DNA from: J038 sp034437535
Lineage (GTDB): Bacteria; Chloroflexota; Anaerolineae; Aggregatilineales; Phototrophicaceae
Length of the DNA: 64,000 nucleotides
Direction: 5' to 3'
NCBI GenBank assembly: GCA_034437535.1
Contig: DAOTTZ010000027.1
Span: forward strand, 1-64,000
Made by a program: the position numbers and the translations under genes
The notes under the pieces: generated by a model
Seen by the model: the letters and a program-made list of their open reading frames with translations, nothing else
The model's database searches: none
What the model was told of the DNA's origin: nothing
In this document: positions 1 to 7,635 of the stretch, one piece after another
Position numbering within the stretch: position 1 is the first letter of the stretch
Layout: each line of letters opens with the position of its first letter

Positions 1-2
1 CC

Positions 3-707
3 GTCGTGATCGCCCCGCAAGTCTTTGCCCGTCGCCCGGTCTTGCGCTATCGCTGGTTGACCTTTGCAGTGTTGGTGCTGGTCGGCATCGGCCTGGTGAT
101 TACGTTCTCGCGGGCCTCTGCCCTGGCGGCGGCGTTCGGCCTGGGGGTGATCGCGGTCATGCGTTACCGCCGTTATATCCCGGTGTTGGTCGGCGTCGGC
201 CTGTTGCTTTTGCTCTTGCCCCAGGCTCAATTTTATCTGGATCGCTTCATCCAGGCGTTTACCGCTCAGGATCTGGCCACTCAGATGCGAATCGGTGAAT
301 TTACCGACTCGTTGCGATTAATCGACCGCTACCCGATCTTCGGCGTGGGCTTCACCGGGACGCCTGACATCGACATCTATACCGACGTGGCGAATATGTA
401 CCTGATTATGGCAAATCAGATCGGGCTGGTGGGCGTGGGGATCTTCCTGACGACGATGACCGGCGTGCTGGTCTATGGGTTGATCGCCTGGCGCAAAGCA
501 CGGCACCTACCCGGACTGGAGGCGATTCACCTGGGGTTCCATGCCGCGCTGGTCACGGCACTGGTCAACGCGGTGGCGGATCTCTATTTCTTCCGGTTGG
601 ATTTCCAACCGTTGATCACGTTGTTCTGGCTGACGGTCGCGCTGTGCCTGGCTAGCTCGCGGCTCGTGTTTGAATCAACCGTTGATAAACCGGAGTCGAT
701 GGAGTAA
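3..707 (+). CDS. O-antigen ligase/polymerase-like membrane protein (3' part, cut by window edge)
   Basis: The reading frame is open to the left edge, so only the C-terminal ~235 residues are present. It shows at least five hydrophobic segments. Between them is an extracytoplasmic loop with the pattern RIGEF-x-DSLRLIDRYPIFGVGFTG, typical of the Wzy/WaaL (O-antigen ligase) superfamily, where a Tyr/Pro-rich stretch and a G-G pattern follow an arginine. Family role: joining or polymerising lipid-linked glycans on the outer face of the membrane. The acceptor and sugar cannot be told from this fragment. A second member of the superfamily lies at 35236. A hairpin terminator follows directly, so the rpsF operon downstream is separate. 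The GTG at 6 is not a meaningful start. Confidence 0.75.
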   Translation, partial: VVIAPQVFARRPVLRYRWLTFAVLVLVGIGLVITFSRASALAAAFGLGVIAVMRYRRYIPVLVGVGLLLLLLPQAQFYLDRFIQAFTAQDLATQMRIGEFTDSLRLIDRYPIFGVGFTGTPDIDIYTDVANMYLIMANQIGLVGVGIFLTTMTGVLVYGLIAWRKARHLPGLEAIHLGFHAALVTALVNAVADLYFFRLDFQPLITLFWLTVALCLASSRLVFESTVDKPESME

Positions 708-708
708 C

Positions 709-738
709 ATCGGTCGTCGGCTATCTGGCCGATTTTTT
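709..738 (+). terminator. Rho-independent terminator after the O-antigen ligase-like gene
   Basis: Seven-base stem ATCGGTC/GGCCGAT (one T-G pair) with an 11-base loop, followed by six T. It begins just after the upstream stop codon and separates that gene from the rpsF operon. Confidence 0.7.
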
Positions 739-809
739 ATTGTCTTTCCGCCCTGCAAGCCACGCCGGTGGTTCAGCCGGGCAATCCCATGGGAGGAGTA
801 TTCCATAAC

Positions 810-1121
810 ATGAAACGTTCCTATGAATTAACGACTGTCCTGCGTCTGGATACCGATGACGCCCTGCGTGAGAACATCGACCAGATCAAAGGCTGGATCG
901 AAGGCGAAGACGAAGAATCCAAACAGGGCGAAGTCCAACGGATTGACACGACCCACTTCGGGCGGCGCAAACTGGCGTATGAGATCGACGGCCAACGCGA
1001 AGGATTTTACGTGATCTTTTATTTTGACGCCGAAGGCGAAATTCTCGACGAGCTAGACCGGGAATTGCGGCTGGCTTCTACCACTCTGCGCCACTTGATC
1101 GTGCGCTCTGAAGACGACTAA
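810..1121 (+). CDS. rpsF: 30S ribosomal protein S6
   Basis: Small-subunit protein that pairs with S18 on the platform of the 30S subunit. The 103-residue product starts MKRSYELTTVLRLD and keeps the S6 beta-alpha-beta core, including a DTTHFGRRKLAYEI segment and a closing EIDGQREGFYVIFYF strand. The ATG at 810 is chosen because it follows GGGAGGAG (791-798) at good spacing and gives the usual family length; the frame stays open upstream to a GTG at 768 without support. It is the first gene of the conserved rpsF-ssb-rpsR group, with 27 bases to ssb. No unusual residues were noted. Confidence 0.95.
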   Translation: MKRSYELTTVLRLDTDDALRENIDQIKGWIEGEDEESKQGEVQRIDTTHFGRRKLAYEIDGQREGFYVIFYFDAEGEILDELDRELRLASTTLRHLIVRSEDD

Positions 1122-1148
1122 TTAGACCAATTTTGAGGAGGGTGCGGG

Positions 1149-1547
1149 ATGGCACGCGGACTGAATAAAGTCATGATTATCGGTAACGTGGGGCGAGAGC
1201 CAGAGATGCGCTATACCCCCAGCGGACGCCCCGTGACCAGTTTTAGCGTTGCCACCAGCCGCAGTTGGACGTCTTCCGAAGGCGAACGCCGCGAAGAAAC
1301 CGAATGGTTTAACGTGGTCGCCTGGGGTAACCTGGCCGAGATCTGCAAGACACACCTGACCAAGGGCCAGCAAGTCTACGTTGAGGGCCGCTTGCAGACA
1401 CGCGGATGGGAAGACGACACCGGCAAGAAGCACTTCCGCACCGAGTTAGTCGCCAATGAGATGATCCTCGTGGGAGAACGCAAGAACCAGAGCGGTGATT
1501 TTCATTATCAAGGCGACGACATCGACCCGGACGATTACGCATTCTAG
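1149..1547 (+). CDS. ssb: Single-stranded DNA-binding protein
   Basis: Binds and protects single-stranded DNA in replication and repair. The 132-residue protein has one OB fold: N-terminal LNKVMIIGNVGREPEMRYTPSG, then TEWFNVVAWGNLAEIC and the QQVYVEGRLQTRGWED strand. A short acidic tail ends DDYAF, comparable in position to the partner-binding tip of other SSBs but lacking the classical DDIPF end. A strong GAGGAGGG precedes the ATG. Its stop (1545-1547) overlaps the ribosome-binding site of rpsR. At 132 residues it is shorter than E. coli SSB (178), because the tail linker is short. Confidence 0.95.
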   Translation: MARGLNKVMIIGNVGREPEMRYTPSGRPVTSFSVATSRSWTSSEGERREETEWFNVVAWGNLAEICKTHLTKGQQVYVEGRLQTRGWEDDTGKKHFRTELVANEMILVGERKNQSGDFHYQGDDIDPDDYAF

Positions 1548-1559
1548 GAGAAACAACCT

Positions 1560-1841
1560 GTGAGTAACGACGATAACCCCAAAAGCAACAACCGTTCATC
1601 AGGGCGGAACCGGCGGCCCCCGCGCCGCAACCGACGCCGACGCCGGAGTGGATATTGCCCGGATGGCCGGTGCTTCGATTATCGTGACCCGGATACCCTG
1701 CGCCGTTACCTGACCGACGTCGGCAAGATCAAGCCGCGTCGCCAGACGGGCAATTGTGCGCGGTGCCAGCGTGAACTGGCCCGTGAGATCAAGCGGGCGC
1801 GACACCTGGCCCTCCTGCCGTTTGTGGAAACGGGCGATTAG
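1560..1841 (+). CDS. rpsR: 30S ribosomal protein S18, cysteine-containing (zinc-type) form
   Basis: Small-subunit protein binding beside S6. The 93-residue product has a very basic Arg/Pro-rich N-terminal extension of about 30 residues, then the S18 core (FDYRDPDTLRRYLTDVGKI, KPRR-TG, EIKRARHLALLPF). Four cysteines, in a CPDGRC pair and a CARC pair, flank the core as in zinc-binding S18 proteins. The start is GTG, with AGGAG at 1546-1550 that uses the last bases of the ssb stop codon. In many bacteria rplI follows; here a parvulin gene comes next. Confidence 0.92.
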   Translation: MSNDDNPKSNNRSSGRNRRPPRRNRRRRRSGYCPDGRCFDYRDPDTLRRYLTDVGKIKPRRQTGNCARCQRELAREIKRARHLALLPFVETGD

Positions 1842-1896
1842 ATTGTCGATGGCGGGGCCAGCCCGCCCCACCACCAACTAAGGAGCAAAGAGTTTC

Positions 1897-3261
1897 ATGG
1901 CAAAAAAACGCCAATCCAGCGGCCTGCCACAACCGCGCCGCGCCAGGGAAGACCAGGAAGTAGAAGCGAGCGGCGAACTGCGAGACTACGAATCCCGCGC
2001 TGAGCGCGAAGAACGCATCCAGCGGCAGATTTTACTCGGCGTCGGCGCGACGCTTGCGTTGATCGTCCTGTTGCTGGGCGGCGCGTTCGTGGTCGATCAA
2101 GTCATCAACCCTAGCCGAAGTGTCGCCAGTGTTGATGGCGAAGGGATATCAGTCTCAGATTTTGAGACTCGCGTCCGCATCGAACGGGCACTCAACAGCG
2201 AACGCGCCAGTATCGTCGCGTCTCAGTTGCTCGACGCCGGGCTGACCAGCGACCCGAACGAAGCGATCAACCAGGCGTATCAGTTCGACCCGCAGGTCCG
2301 TGAAGCCCTGGACGAATTCAGCGCACCAGACCGGCTAGGCCTGCGTGTGCTGAATAGCATGATCGACGATTTGATCGTGCGCCAGCAAGCTGAATCACTG
2401 GGAGTCGAAGTTGACGACGCTGAGATCGACACCGAGATCGAGCAATTCCTGGGCATCAACCGGGACAATGACCCGCTTCTGGAAGCTGGCGACGCAGAAG
2501 CAACCGCAGAGCCGGCCGAAGAACCGACGGTCACCCCGACGCCATTGGTACAGCCGACCGAGACCCCCGTCCCGACCGAGACACCGGTCGTGGAGATCAC
2601 CCCGACGCCTGGCCCGACCCTATTCCCGACCGTGACACCCGCGCCGACACTCAACCCGGAAGAACGACTGGAAGAGATCGATGACGAGGTGGCCGAATTC
2701 TATCGTTTCGTCGGGCGGGAAGCCGAAGTCAGCCGGGACGACATCCGTGATTACTTCCAGATGCAAGTTCTACGGGAAAAGGTCGCCCGTGAGGTCGTCG
2801 GTGAACCTGAAACCAGCTTATGGGTGAACGCACGGCGGATCGTGGTGCAAGAGGAAGCCCAGGCGCGAGACATCATCGAAGCCCTGGAAGCAGGCGAGTC
2901 CTTCGCGGCATTAGCCCGCATCGCCTCCATCGACCAGCAAACCGGGTCTAACCAGAACGGCGGCGAACTGGGATGGGTCAGCATCAATAACTTCATCAAC
3001 GAAGACTTGCGGGCCTTGCTCACCGAACAAGAAATCGGCATCATCAACACCGAGCCGCTGGAAACTGATTTCGGCTGGCAGGTCATTCAGATCCGTGACC
3101 GTGAAGAACGTGACATCGAAGCGCGTGAGGCTGATCGCGTGTTGGAAGAACAATTCGCCGATTGGCTCGCTGATCAAAACACAACTGCCGACATCGAACG
3201 GTCGGATTTCTGGCCGGATGTCGTACCGGAGCAACCCGGTTTCATCTTCCGTGCTCGCTAA
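1897..3261 (+). CDS. Membrane-anchored parvulin-type peptidyl-prolyl isomerase (SurA/PrsA-like)
   Basis: Likely extracytoplasmic folding factor. The 454-residue protein has a charged cytoplasmic N-terminus (about 1-45), one membrane segment (about 47-70), a SurA_N-like helical region (about 75-195), a Thr/Pro/Glu-rich insert (about 203-250), and a parvulin domain (about 305-405) containing SFAALARIASID, GGELGWVS and the closing FGWQVIQIRDRE. The family catalyses cis-trans isomerisation of prolyl bonds in exported proteins. AGGAG precedes the ATG by a normal distance. A terminator follows immediately. The Thr/Pro-rich insert, placed between chaperone and isomerase halves, resembles the linkers of other exported proteins in this window and may be glycosylated (inference). 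Confidence 0.85.
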   Translation: MAKKRQSSGLPQPRRAREDQEVEASGELRDYESRAEREERIQRQILLGVGATLALIVLLLGGAFVVDQVINPSRSVASVDGEGISVSDFETRVRIERALNSERASIVASQLLDAGLTSDPNEAINQAYQFDPQVREALDEFSAPDRLGLRVLNSMIDDLIVRQQAESLGVEVDDAEIDTEIEQFLGINRDNDPLLEAGDAEATAEPAEEPTVTPTPLVQPTETPVPTETPVVEITPTPGPTLFPTVTPAPTLNPEERLEEIDDEVAEFYRFVGREAEVSRDDIRDYFQMQVLREKVAREVVGEPETSLWVNARRIVVQEEAQARDIIEALEAGESFAALARIASIDQQTGSNQNGGELGWVSINNFINEDLRALLTEQEIGIINTEPLETDFGWQVIQIRDREERDIEAREADRVLEEQFADWLADQNTTADIERSDFWPDVVPEQPGFIFRAR

Positions 3262-3272
3262 CCAACAGGATT

Positions 3273-3302
3273 AACGGCGGGTGATTGTGCCCGCCGTTTT
3301 TT
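3273..3302 (+). terminator. Rho-independent terminator after the parvulin gene
   Basis: Nine-base perfect stem AACGGCGGG/CCCGCCGTT with an 8-base loop, running into six T. It lies inside the longest open reading of the next gene, which helps move that gene's start to 3306. Confidence 0.85.
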
Positions 3303-3305
3303 GTG

Positions 3306-4085
3306 ATGACCAGGATAAAAAAACAACATATTGCCCGGCTAGAAGCGCAGTTGGAAGGCTTGATCGAAAATGCCTTCGCTGGTTTATTCGGTAGTACGAT
3401 CCGCGCTCAGGATGTCGCGTTGCACCTGGCACGGGCAATGGACGATCATCTGCTCCCTGCTTATGGCCTCAACCCGCATCCTATCGCGCCGGATCACTAC
3501 ACCATTCACATCAACCCGGCAGTTCACCGGGCCATGCTGAAGAAATACCCCACCCTGGCGACCATCCTGGCTGACCATCTCACCAATCTAGCATCCCGCG
3601 CCGGGTATCATATGCGAGAGCAACCTATCGTCAAATTACTGGTCGATGACACCCTGCCCGAAGCGCGTGTCATCGTCACCGCCGGCCACCAGCAAGACGC
3701 CCATAACGGCACCGATGCGCTGGAAGCCGTGAGCAAACCGGCACATCCCCAGGCTCCTAACGCGCAATTTATCGTCAATGACCAGCGCGTGATCCCACTG
3801 ACGCAACCCCTCATCAACATCGGGCGGCAACGTGACAACGACATAATCCTGAGTGATCCTGCCGTTTCCCGTTACCACGCGCAGATTCGACTGCGGTATG
3901 GGGAGCATTTGCTCTTTAACGCGCAGAGCAAAGCCGGTACCTTCGTCAATGGCATCCGCATTCGCGAACACATCCTGAAATCGGGCGATGTCGTCACACT
4001 GGGCAACACTCAGTTGATCTACCACATCAGTGAGGCCGAAGACGACCAAGAGATGGACGACACCACCGGGCAAATCCTGACCTAG
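3306..4085 (+). CDS. FhaA-like protein: DUF3662 domain plus FHA domain
   Basis: Cytosolic phosphothreonine-binding adaptor, inferred from its FHA domain. The N-terminal ~115 residues match the FhaA_N (DUF3662) pattern (LEGLIENAFAGLFGS, then PHPIAPDHYTIHINP); the FHA domain is at about 155-240 with its GR, SRYHAQ and GTFVNG motifs. In actinobacteria FhaA binds phosphorylated partners of the cell-wall machinery, including MurJ. Start: a TTG at 3285 lies inside the terminator hairpin, so the ATG at 3306 is chosen (259 residues). It is followed after 8 bases by a second FHA gene, then by SDR, mtnP, rodA-like and PBP-like genes. No Ser/Thr kinase or phosphatase is visible nearby. Confidence 0.85.
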   Translation: MTRIKKQHIARLEAQLEGLIENAFAGLFGSTIRAQDVALHLARAMDDHLLPAYGLNPHPIAPDHYTIHINPAVHRAMLKKYPTLATILADHLTNLASRAGYHMREQPIVKLLVDDTLPEARVIVTAGHQQDAHNGTDALEAVSKPAHPQAPNAQFIVNDQRVIPLTQPLINIGRQRDNDIILSDPAVSRYHAQIRLRYGEHLLFNAQSKAGTFVNGIRIREHILKSGDVVTLGNTQLIYHISEAEDDQEMDDTTGQILT

Positions 4086-4093
4086 AGGAGGCC

Positions 4094-4537
4094 ATGATGA
4101 CGCTCGACCTCATCTTATTCGGCTTGCGGCTGGTTTCTGCCCTGGTGTTATTGGCGATCCTGGGGACGGTCTTCCTGGCGATGTGGCAGGAATTCCGTGC
4201 GACGACTGAACGGCTGGAAGCCACCCGCCGCAGTTATGGCCGGTTGGTCGGCCTACTAGAAATCGACGACCAGTTGATGACGACCGGCAGTGTGTACCCG
4301 CTCTTGCCGCTTACCACGCTGGGCCGCACCACCACCAACACTGTGACGATTGACGATAGCTTCGCCAGCAGTGAACACGCCCGCATCACCCTGCGTGATG
4401 GGCAATGGTGGCTGGAAGACCGCAAAAGCCGCAACGGCACCGTGCTCAACGGTGTGCTGGTAGAACGCCCTGTCATCATGACTGATGGTGACATCATCGG
4501 CATCGGTCAGTCGCAGTTCCGGCTGGAAATTGACTGA
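4094..4537 (+). CDS. FhaB-like membrane-anchored FHA protein
   Basis: 147 residues: one N-terminal membrane segment (about 4-30) followed by a cytoplasmic FHA domain (about 65-147) with LGR, SSEHARI and SRNGTVLNG, which are the phosphothreonine pocket motifs. This layout matches actinobacterial FhaB/FipA, which recruits division and elongation proteins after phosphorylation. The ATG follows AGAGGAGG; a second ATG three bases on is equally possible. It is 8 bases after the FhaA-like gene and surely co-transcribed with it. No terminator was seen after it; the SDR gene starts 70 bases on. Confidence 0.85.
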   Translation: MMTLDLILFGLRLVSALVLLAILGTVFLAMWQEFRATTERLEATRRSYGRLVGLLEIDDQLMTTGSVYPLLPLTTLGRTTTNTVTIDDSFASSEHARITLRDGQWWLEDRKSRNGTVLNGVLVERPVIMTDGDIIGIGQSQFRLEID

Positions 4538-4607
4538 CGCCTTCTGCCTACCCAGGCTGTTTTCGTGTATCATGGATGACGTCTGACCGTAGACGGAGTG
4601 ATGGAGT

Positions 4608-5399
4608 ATGGATCTACAACTGCAAGGTGCGCGTGCCCTGGTCATCGCGGCCAGTGCGGGCTTAGGGGCCGCCACCGCCCGCCAACTCAGCCTGGAAGGC
4701 GCGGCGGTAGTGGTCAACAGCCGCAACCTGGAAAAACTCCAGGCGACCGCCGCCAACATCAACGCGGAGAGCGGCAACCCGATCTTCACCGTACCGGGCG
4801 ACATCACAGAGCCGGCCAGCGCGACGAAGGTCGTCCGTAATGCCGCCGAATTCCTGGGCGGGCTGGATGTACTGGTGACCAATGCTGGCGGGCCGCCTGG
4901 TGGCACATTTGACGACTTCACATTGGAAGATTGGCGACAGGCCACCGACCTGACCTTGCATAGCGCGGTCACGTTGATCTATGCCGCGTTGCCATACCTG
5001 CGACAATCCAACCGGGCCGCAATCCTGACGATTACATCGGTCGCGGTCAAACAGCCGGTAGAAAACCTGACGTTATCGAACGCGATTCGCCCGGCAGTCA
5101 TCGGGCTGACCAAGACCCTGGCCCTGGAACTCGCGCCGGAAGGTGTGCGCGTCAACAGTATCTTACCGGGTATGACTGCCACCGGGCGCGTCGATGACTT
5201 GATGCATGCCCGCGCCGAAAAGAAAGGCACCACTGCTGATGACGAAGCAGAACGCGCCGCCGCCAGCATTCCGCTGGGGCGCATCGGCACGCCGGAAGAA
5301 TTCGGCAACGCGGCGGCCTTTTTATGTTCACCCGCCGCTGGATTCATTACGGGCGTCGCCCTGCCGGTGGATGGCGGCACCATCCGCGCTACGCTGTAA
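4608..5399 (+). CDS. SDR-family protein with altered catalytic residues
   Basis: 263-residue Rossmann-fold protein of the short-chain dehydrogenase/reductase superfamily. It has the nucleotide-binding glycine motif in the form AASAGLGAA (about 14-22), the NAGG element (92-95) and the SIPLGRIGTPEEFGNAAAFLCS C-terminus. The expected Ser-Tyr-Lys catalytic set is not intact: Ser144 is present, but the positions 13 and 17 residues later are Ser157 and Arg161 instead of Tyr and Lys (LSNAIRP). Similar LSN-x-x-R sequences occur in other bacterial SDRs, so this is probably a divergent subfamily rather than decay. The substrate is unknown. It sits between the FHA pair and mtnP, in the same direction. 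Confidence 0.8.
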   Translation: MDLQLQGARALVIAASAGLGAATARQLSLEGAAVVVNSRNLEKLQATAANINAESGNPIFTVPGDITEPASATKVVRNAAEFLGGLDVLVTNAGGPPGGTFDDFTLEDWRQATDLTLHSAVTLIYAALPYLRQSNRAAILTITSVAVKQPVENLTLSNAIRPAVIGLTKTLALELAPEGVRVNSILPGMTATGRVDDLMHARAEKKGTTADDEAERAAASIPLGRIGTPEEFGNAAAFLCSPAAGFITGVALPVDGGTIRATL

Positions 5400-5445
5400 C
5401 AGACTATCTGCATAAATCCAGCTTTAGAGATGAGGACTCATAACG

Positions 5446-6324
5446 ATGGAAGATCATGTCAAAATCGCGGTGATCGGTGGCAGTGGCTTTTATAACATGC
5501 CGGAAATCACCGATAAAACGACTGTCCGCGTGGAGACGCCCTTCGGTGATCCGTCCGGCTCGATTATGATCGGCACCCTCAAAGGGCATCGGGTGGCATT
5601 CCTGGCCCGGCATGGGGAAGCACACACTTATTCACCGACCACCGTACCCTACCGCGCCAATATCTACGCGCTAAAGACACTCGGTGTGCGGTATATTCTG
5701 GCGGTGAGCGCGTGCGGCTCGCTCCACGAAGATTATGCCCCCGGTCATATCGCCCTGCCCGATCAACTGTACGACAACACCAAATCCGAACGCGGCGGGC
5801 GGACGTTCTTCGATCAAGGGCTGGTGGCCCATGTCGGCGTGGCGGAGCCGTTCTGCGAGCGCGTCAACGATCAACTGCAAGCCGCGCTCCAGGCGGCTGG
5901 CGCGACCGTTCACCGGGGGGGCACGTTCATCACGATTGAAGGGCCACGCTTCAGCACGAAGGGCGAAAGTGAAATCTTCCGCGCCTGGGGGTGTAAGTTG
6001 ATCGGCATGACGACCTCGCCTGAAGCCTATCTCGCCCGCGAAGCCGAAATCGCCTACAGTGTCATCGCCCACATCACCGATTATGACGTGTGGCACGATG
6101 AAGAAGAAACCGTCAGCGCGGATGCTGTGATGCAAATCGTCGGCCAGAACGTCGCCAAGATCAAGCAGGCGATGCTCAACCTACTGGATGACTTCGACGC
6201 CGATGCTGATGACCCTGCTCATCATGCGCTGGCAAATGCCCTCACGACCAGAGACCAGGACGCCGTACCAGAGGCCGCGATGACGAATCTACAACCGATT
6301 GTTGGTAAATACTTCACGGATTAG
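5446..6324 (+). CDS. mtnP: S-methyl-5'-thioadenosine phosphorylase
   Basis: Cytosolic purine-salvage enzyme: methylthioadenosine plus phosphate gives adenine and methylthioribose-1-phosphate. The 292-residue protein has the trimeric PNP/MTAP signatures: IGGSGFY at the N-terminus, ARHGEAHTYSPTTVPYRAN, VSACGSL, and IEGPRFST followed by GMTTSPEAYLAREAEI. ITDYDVW carries the aspartates that select 6-aminopurines, favouring MTAP over guanosine/inosine phosphorylase. The ATG has GATGAGGA upstream. The gene lies 46 bases after the SDR gene and 3 bases before the rodA-like start, so it appears embedded in the envelope operon without an obvious functional link. Confidence 0.93.
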   Translation: MEDHVKIAVIGGSGFYNMPEITDKTTVRVETPFGDPSGSIMIGTLKGHRVAFLARHGEAHTYSPTTVPYRANIYALKTLGVRYILAVSACGSLHEDYAPGHIALPDQLYDNTKSERGGRTFFDQGLVAHVGVAEPFCERVNDQLQAALQAAGATVHRGGTFITIEGPRFSTKGESEIFRAWGCKLIGMTTSPEAYLAREAEIAYSVIAHITDYDVWHDEEETVSADAVMQIVGQNVAKIKQAMLNLLDDFDADADDPAHHALANALTTRDQDAVPEAAMTNLQPIVGKYFTD

Positions 6325-6327
6325 CTG

Positions 6328-7626
6328 GTGCTACCGAACGAACGCCTTAGCCCCTGGCGGGTAGAACGGCATATGCTGGTGCTAGCGGTGATCTTCGTGA
6401 CCGTCAACGCGCTGGCCCTGGTACTACAACGACCCGAACGCCTCGCGCCGGTCTTCATCACGCTGGCCGTGTGGATCGTCTGCACCGTCAGCGGGCACCT
6501 GGTCTTGAATCGCATCTTGCCCCGACGCGATCATTACCTGTACCCCGCCGTGATGTTCCTGGCAGGTTGGGGATTGATCGCTATCTCACGGCTTGCGCCC
6601 ACCTTCGGCCAGCGGCAGACGCTCTGGCTCTTGTTCGGCACGGTCGCGCTGTTGGCAATGACCTATCTGCCGCATGTGTTGCGCTGGTTACGGCTGTACC
6701 GTTACCTGTGGTTGATCTTTGGCCTGGGCTTATTGGTCAGCACCATCTTATTCGGCAGTAGCCCCGCCGGGGTGAGTGGCACGCCGCAATTGTGGTTACA
6801 GTTCGGCCCGGTTTATATTCAACCGTCGGAAGTCCTCAAGATTATCCTGGTCGCGTTCTTAGCCAGCTATCTGGCGGAGCAATATCCATCCTTGCGGGCG
6901 GAGGGTGTGGTGGCTGAACATCGCCCGCTGGAAGTCTCACCGCGCATCCTCGGCCCGGTTTTCCTGATGTGGGGATTATCCATCGTGATGTTGGTGTGGC
7001 AACGTGACCTGGGCACGGCGGTGGTGTTCTTCGCAGTCTTTATCGTGCTGGTCTATGCCGCCAGTGGTTACACCGCTGTGTTGATCGGCGGGGCGGCTTT
7101 GATCGGCATTGCGGCGGTGGGGGCGTATCTGCTGTTTGACCTGGTACAGCTTCGCATCGACATCTGGCTGAATCCCTGGCCGGAATCTGCCGGTGATGCT
7201 TATCAACTGGTGCAGAGCTTGCAAGCGTTCGCGGCGGGCGGCCCATTTGGGGAAGGCATCGGGCAGGGCTTACCCACCGCGATCCCGGTCGTCCATTCGG
7301 ATTTTCTGTTCGCGGCCATTGGCGAAGAGTGGGGCCTGCTCGGTGTGATTGTGGTCATCAGTATCTTCGCGCTGATTACGTTACGCGGGCTTATCATCGC
7401 GCTGAACCACAACGACCGGCCCTTTTACGTCTTGCTGGCGGTCGGCCTCAGCGCGTTGATCGCGGTGCAAAGCCTGCTCATTATGGGCGGGGCCACGCGC
7501 CTTTTGCCCATTACCGGCGTCACCTTGCCGTTTATGAGTTATGGGGGCAGTTCGCTCCTGGTCAGCTTCGTGATCGTGGGGTTACTCTTACGGCTTTCCG
7601 GTTCTCAACCAGATACCAGCATTTAG
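6328..7626 (+). CDS. rodA: RodA/FtsW/SpoVE (SEDS) peptidoglycan polymerase
   Basis: Integral membrane glycosyltransferase polymerising lipid II into glycan strands. The 432-residue protein has about ten membrane segments and ends with the SEDS signature (LPITGVTLPFMSYGGSSLL). WQRDLGTAVVFF and the loop EGIGQG-x-PTAIPVVHSDFLFAAIGEEWG match conserved loops 4-7 of RodA/FtsW. RodA is favoured over FtsW because a PBP2-like gene follows 9 bases later, but the assignment inside the superfamily is uncertain. The GTG start lies 3 bases after the mtnP stop with no clear ribosome-binding site, suggesting coupling; an ATG at 6373 is an alternative. Confidence 0.88.
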   Translation: MLPNERLSPWRVERHMLVLAVIFVTVNALALVLQRPERLAPVFITLAVWIVCTVSGHLVLNRILPRRDHYLYPAVMFLAGWGLIAISRLAPTFGQRQTLWLLFGTVALLAMTYLPHVLRWLRLYRYLWLIFGLGLLVSTILFGSSPAGVSGTPQLWLQFGPVYIQPSEVLKIILVAFLASYLAEQYPSLRAEGVVAEHRPLEVSPRILGPVFLMWGLSIVMLVWQRDLGTAVVFFAVFIVLVYAASGYTAVLIGGAALIGIAAVGAYLLFDLVQLRIDIWLNPWPESAGDAYQLVQSLQAFAAGGPFGEGIGQGLPTAIPVVHSDFLFAAIGEEWGLLGVIVVISIFALITLRGLIIALNHNDRPFYVLLAVGLSALIAVQSLLIMGGATRLLPITGVTLPFMSYGGSSLLVSFVIVGLLLRLSGSQPDTSI

Positions 7627-7635
7627 GATAAAGCC

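Noticed and set aside
3285..3305. TTG start for the FhaA-like protein
   Set aside because: It lies inside the terminator hairpin and its six-T run.
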